Assembly (NCBI GenBank): GCA_000723505.1 | Contig: HG934468.1 | Span: 2,512,798-2,576,797, forward strand | Reading direction: 5' to 3' | DNA from: Mucinivorans hirudinis | GTDB taxonomy: Bacteria; Bacteroidota; Bacteroidia; Bacteroidales; Rikenellaceae | DNA length: 64,000 nucleotides | Shown here: positions 62,263-64,000 of the stretch, piece after piece | How the letters are laid out: every line of letters begins with the position of its first letter | Numbering within the stretch: the first letter of the stretch is position 1 | Notes under the pieces: generated by a model | Database searches by the model: none | Told to the model about the DNA's origin: nothing | Seen by the model: only the letters and a program-made list of their open reading frames with translations | Made by a program: the position numbers and the translations under genes

Positions 62263-62296
62263 AAAATCCCTGATAGTCAACACTATCGGGGATTTT
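62263..62296. terminator. Hairpin outside the right att repeat
   Basis: AAAATCCCTGATAGT and ACTATCGGGGATTTT form a 15-bp stem with one mismatch and a 4-base loop, with T-rich and A-rich flanks. Probably the transcription terminator of the region at the element border. Confidence 0.7.
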
Positions 62297-62460
62297 TGCG
62301 TTTAGGAAAATGGGCAATTTAGACCATTTCTAAGAGCCCTGACGGTGGCTATTCGGTGGTAAAAATACGGAGCATAAAATTACCACCGACCAAGATTCTA
62401 ATTCGCTATTATTCAGTGTATTGCACAGCGATACACCTTGCTTAAAATCACCACCTTGAG

Positions 62461-62468
62461 TAACTTTG
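62461..62468 (+). promoter_or_regulatory. -7 promoter box of the last integrase
   Basis: TAACTTTG, 30 bases before the ATG at 62498. It lies inside the longer frame from 62438 and so argues against that start. Confidence 0.6.
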
Positions 62469-62497
62469 CAGTCAAATTATTTAATGTAAAATTACTT

Positions 62498-63733
62498 ATG
62501 GAAAGAACAACTTTCAGCGTGCTATTTTTTATTCGCCGCACGCGCCTAAACAAACACGGGGAAGCACCCGTAGAAATGCGAATAACAATCAATGGCACTC
62601 GTATTGATTCGTCACTCAAACGCAGTGTACCTCCACAGTATTGGAACACGGCTAAAGGGCAAGCTATGCCAAAAACTCGTGAGTGCAGAGAGCTCAATGC
62701 CTATATGGACACTGTCAAACTTCGGTTGATGACCCTTCAACGTGAGATGGAGTTGGACGGGGAGCATATCACACCAAAATCATTGCTCAATAAGTTTCTT
62801 GGAGTTGCTAATGAAAAGCCTCAATACACAATTTTAGGGGTGTTTCGTGAACACAACGATAAATGTGCAAAACTGTCAGGTATTGATATGTCGGCAGCAA
62901 CGGTTGAGCGTTATGAAACTTCGTACAAACACACGGCAGAGTTTATAAAACAGACCTACCACGTTGATGATATGGACATAAACAGTGTAGACCATAGATT
63001 TATTACCGATTATGAGTTCTACCTCAAAACCGAAAGGGCTTGCTCTCACAATACCGCTACCAAATATCTAAAGAACTTCAAAAAGATTACTCGCATCGCT
63101 CTTGCCAATGAGTGTATGGTAAAAGATCCTTTTGCAAACATCAAATTCCGCCTTAATGAAGTAGACAGGGATTTTCTGGAAGACCACGAATTGAAAAGGA
63201 TTATAGATAAGCGATTTTCGATTGAGCGTTTAGAGCAGGTTAAAGATATGTTTTTGGTGCTTTGTTTCACCGGATTGGCATTTTCAGACCTCAAAGGTTT
63301 GAGAGATGAGCATATTTTCACCGATAACAATGGAGCAAAATGGATTCGCAAGAAGCGTCAAAAGACAAAGAATATGTGTAACATTCCGCTATTAGACATT
63401 CCATTATCGATATTTGAAAAATATAAGGAGCATCCTTGCAGAACGAAGGGAGAACTTATGCCCGTCGCAAGTAACCAAAAGGTCAATGCGTATATCAAAG
63501 AGATTATGGATATATGCGGTATTCAAAAGGCGATTTCTAGCCACACCGGACGACACACATTTTCGACCACCGTGGCTCTGGCTAATGGTGTTAGTATCGA
63601 GAGCGTTGCAAAGATGTTGGGGCACTCCAATACCAATATGACTCGCCACTATGCCAAAGTGCTTGATCGCACGATTATGAATGAGATGAGTAATGTTGCT
63701 GATAAATTCCAATATAAAGCAGTGCAGCTATGA
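62498..63733 (+). CDS. Tyrosine recombinase, IntDOT-like (411 aa)
   Basis: Complete integrase, start MERTTFSVLFFIRRTRLNKH. Catalytic domain: LCFTGLAFSDLKGL (first Arg replaced, as in IntDOT), Lys in RKKRQKTKN, HTGRH, LGHSN and Tyr in TRHYAKVL. Closest in this window to the broken integrase at 22341-25735. It presumably belongs to an element extending to the right. The next gene overlaps its stop (ATGA), which suggests cotranscription. Confidence 0.93.
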   Translation: MERTTFSVLFFIRRTRLNKHGEAPVEMRITINGTRIDSSLKRSVPPQYWNTAKGQAMPKTRECRELNAYMDTVKLRLMTLQREMELDGEHITPKSLLNKFLGVANEKPQYTILGVFREHNDKCAKLSGIDMSAATVERYETSYKHTAEFIKQTYHVDDMDINSVDHRFITDYEFYLKTERACSHNTATKYLKNFKKITRIALANECMVKDPFANIKFRLNEVDRDFLEDHELKRIIDKRFSIERLEQVKDMFLVLCFTGLAFSDLKGLRDEHIFTDNNGAKWIRKKRQKTKNMCNIPLLDIPLSIFEKYKEHPCRTKGELMPVASNQKVNAYIKEIMDICGIQKAISSHTGRHTFSTTVALANGVSIESVAKMLGHSNTNMTRHYAKVLDRTIMNEMSNVADKFQYKAVQL

Positions 63734-64000
63734 GAAAAATAACAATTTCAGAGAATGGCACGGTAAACGTGCCTACGAAAGTGCAGATGCGAGATTTCGA
63801 GATTGCAGAGCTATTCGGAGTAATCGTGCCGACGGTGAAAGGAAAAATTAGGCAGATACTAAAAGAGGACGTTTGCCGTGGGGATTTCTCGATTGGGGGC
63901 ATTGTGGTTGGTGGTGAGGTTATGCCCGAATACTATGGTTTGGATATGGTGGTGGCGGTTGCTTTTCGGGTACAGTCGCACGAGGCGAAAGTGTTTCGGG
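63730..64000 (+). CDS. Virulence-RhuM-like/hypothetical protein, 3' end beyond window
   Basis: Open frame from the ATG at 63730 to the window edge (90 codons), MRKITISENGTVNVPTKVQM and further FEIAELFGVIVPTVKGKIRQ with a helix-turn-helix look, then MPEYYGLDMVVAVAFRVQSH. The YGLDMVVAVAFRV phrase resembles RhuM-type or similar mobile-element proteins with an N-terminal DNA-binding unit. Coupled to the integrase by a 4-base overlap. Confidence 0.7.
   Translation, partial: MRKITISENGTVNVPTKVQMRDFEIAELFGVIVPTVKGKIRQILKEDVCRGDFSIGGIVVGGEVMPEYYGLDMVVAVAFRVQSHEAKVFR

Overview
The window reads as a heavily rearranged accessory region of a Bacteroidales chromosome (phylum Bacteroidota; genus not determinable from what I can see). 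The evidence is the recurring Bacteroidetes -7 promoter motif TAnnTTTG upstream of many starts, IntDOT-like tyrosine recombinases, an RteC-type regulator, Bacteroides-style mobilization genes (MobC-like, relaxase, DUF3408, DUF3853), AbiE genes, and IS families common in this order. No housekeeping gene is visible. The window looks like several integrative elements placed side by side and then invaded by insertion sequences.

Layout. (1) 1-2745: right end of one element, with a complete-looking integrase cut by the window edge and a truncated integrase, ending at a 13-bp motif GCGGTATGGACGG. (2) 2745-26256: about 23.5 kb bounded by a second direct copy of that motif. It carries a DUF4143-type AAA ATPase, a long minus-strand run of small accessory genes (4872-18121) with an N6-methyltransferase/helicase, two excisionase-like HTH genes, and an integrase at the right end next to seven copies of TTTGGTGTGA. 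Two IS256-family copies, one IS3 copy, one IS1634-family copy and a small non-autonomous relative of the latter have landed in it. (3) 26257-34568: an IS pile-up (IS3 inside an IS3 remnant, IS256 inside IS4, IS1634 inside the target duplication of another IS4). (4) 34569-41372: remnants of a mobilizable element (DUF2971 pseudogene, two HTH proteins, a toprim/helicase protein, rteC split by IS630) plus an IS1-family copy. (5) 41499-42939: an AbiE toxin-antitoxin pair. (6) 43297-62240: a well-delimited 18.9-kb mobilizable integrative element. (7) 62461-64000: the start of a further element with its own integrase.

The 18.9-kb element is the most coherent unit. It is flanked by direct repeats of CCTCTCTCTCCGC that resemble a tRNA-Ser 3' end, and has paired TACACCAAAA repeats at both ends. 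It contains its own integrase, a mobilization module with primase and helicase, and a six-gene minus-strand operon that looks like a defence island. That operon runs HTH regulator, a restriction-system partner, a 1331-aa GIY-YIG-like/helicase/Eco57I-type methylase, then a DUF262 protein, a DUF3696-type ATPase and a 233-aa protein ending in a YoeB-like RNase domain with the catalytic residues conserved. I regard the last three genes as the best candidate for an undescribed system.

Target-site duplications at almost every IS allowed me to rebuild interrupted genes: a methyltransferase/helicase, a 56-aa protein, an integrase, rteC, an IS4 transposase and a DUF2971 gene. A tRNA-like RNA (6542-6650) and a hairpin-rich stretch (21202-21456) are the most unusual non-coding signals. 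All family names come from motif recognition by eye; no database search was run.
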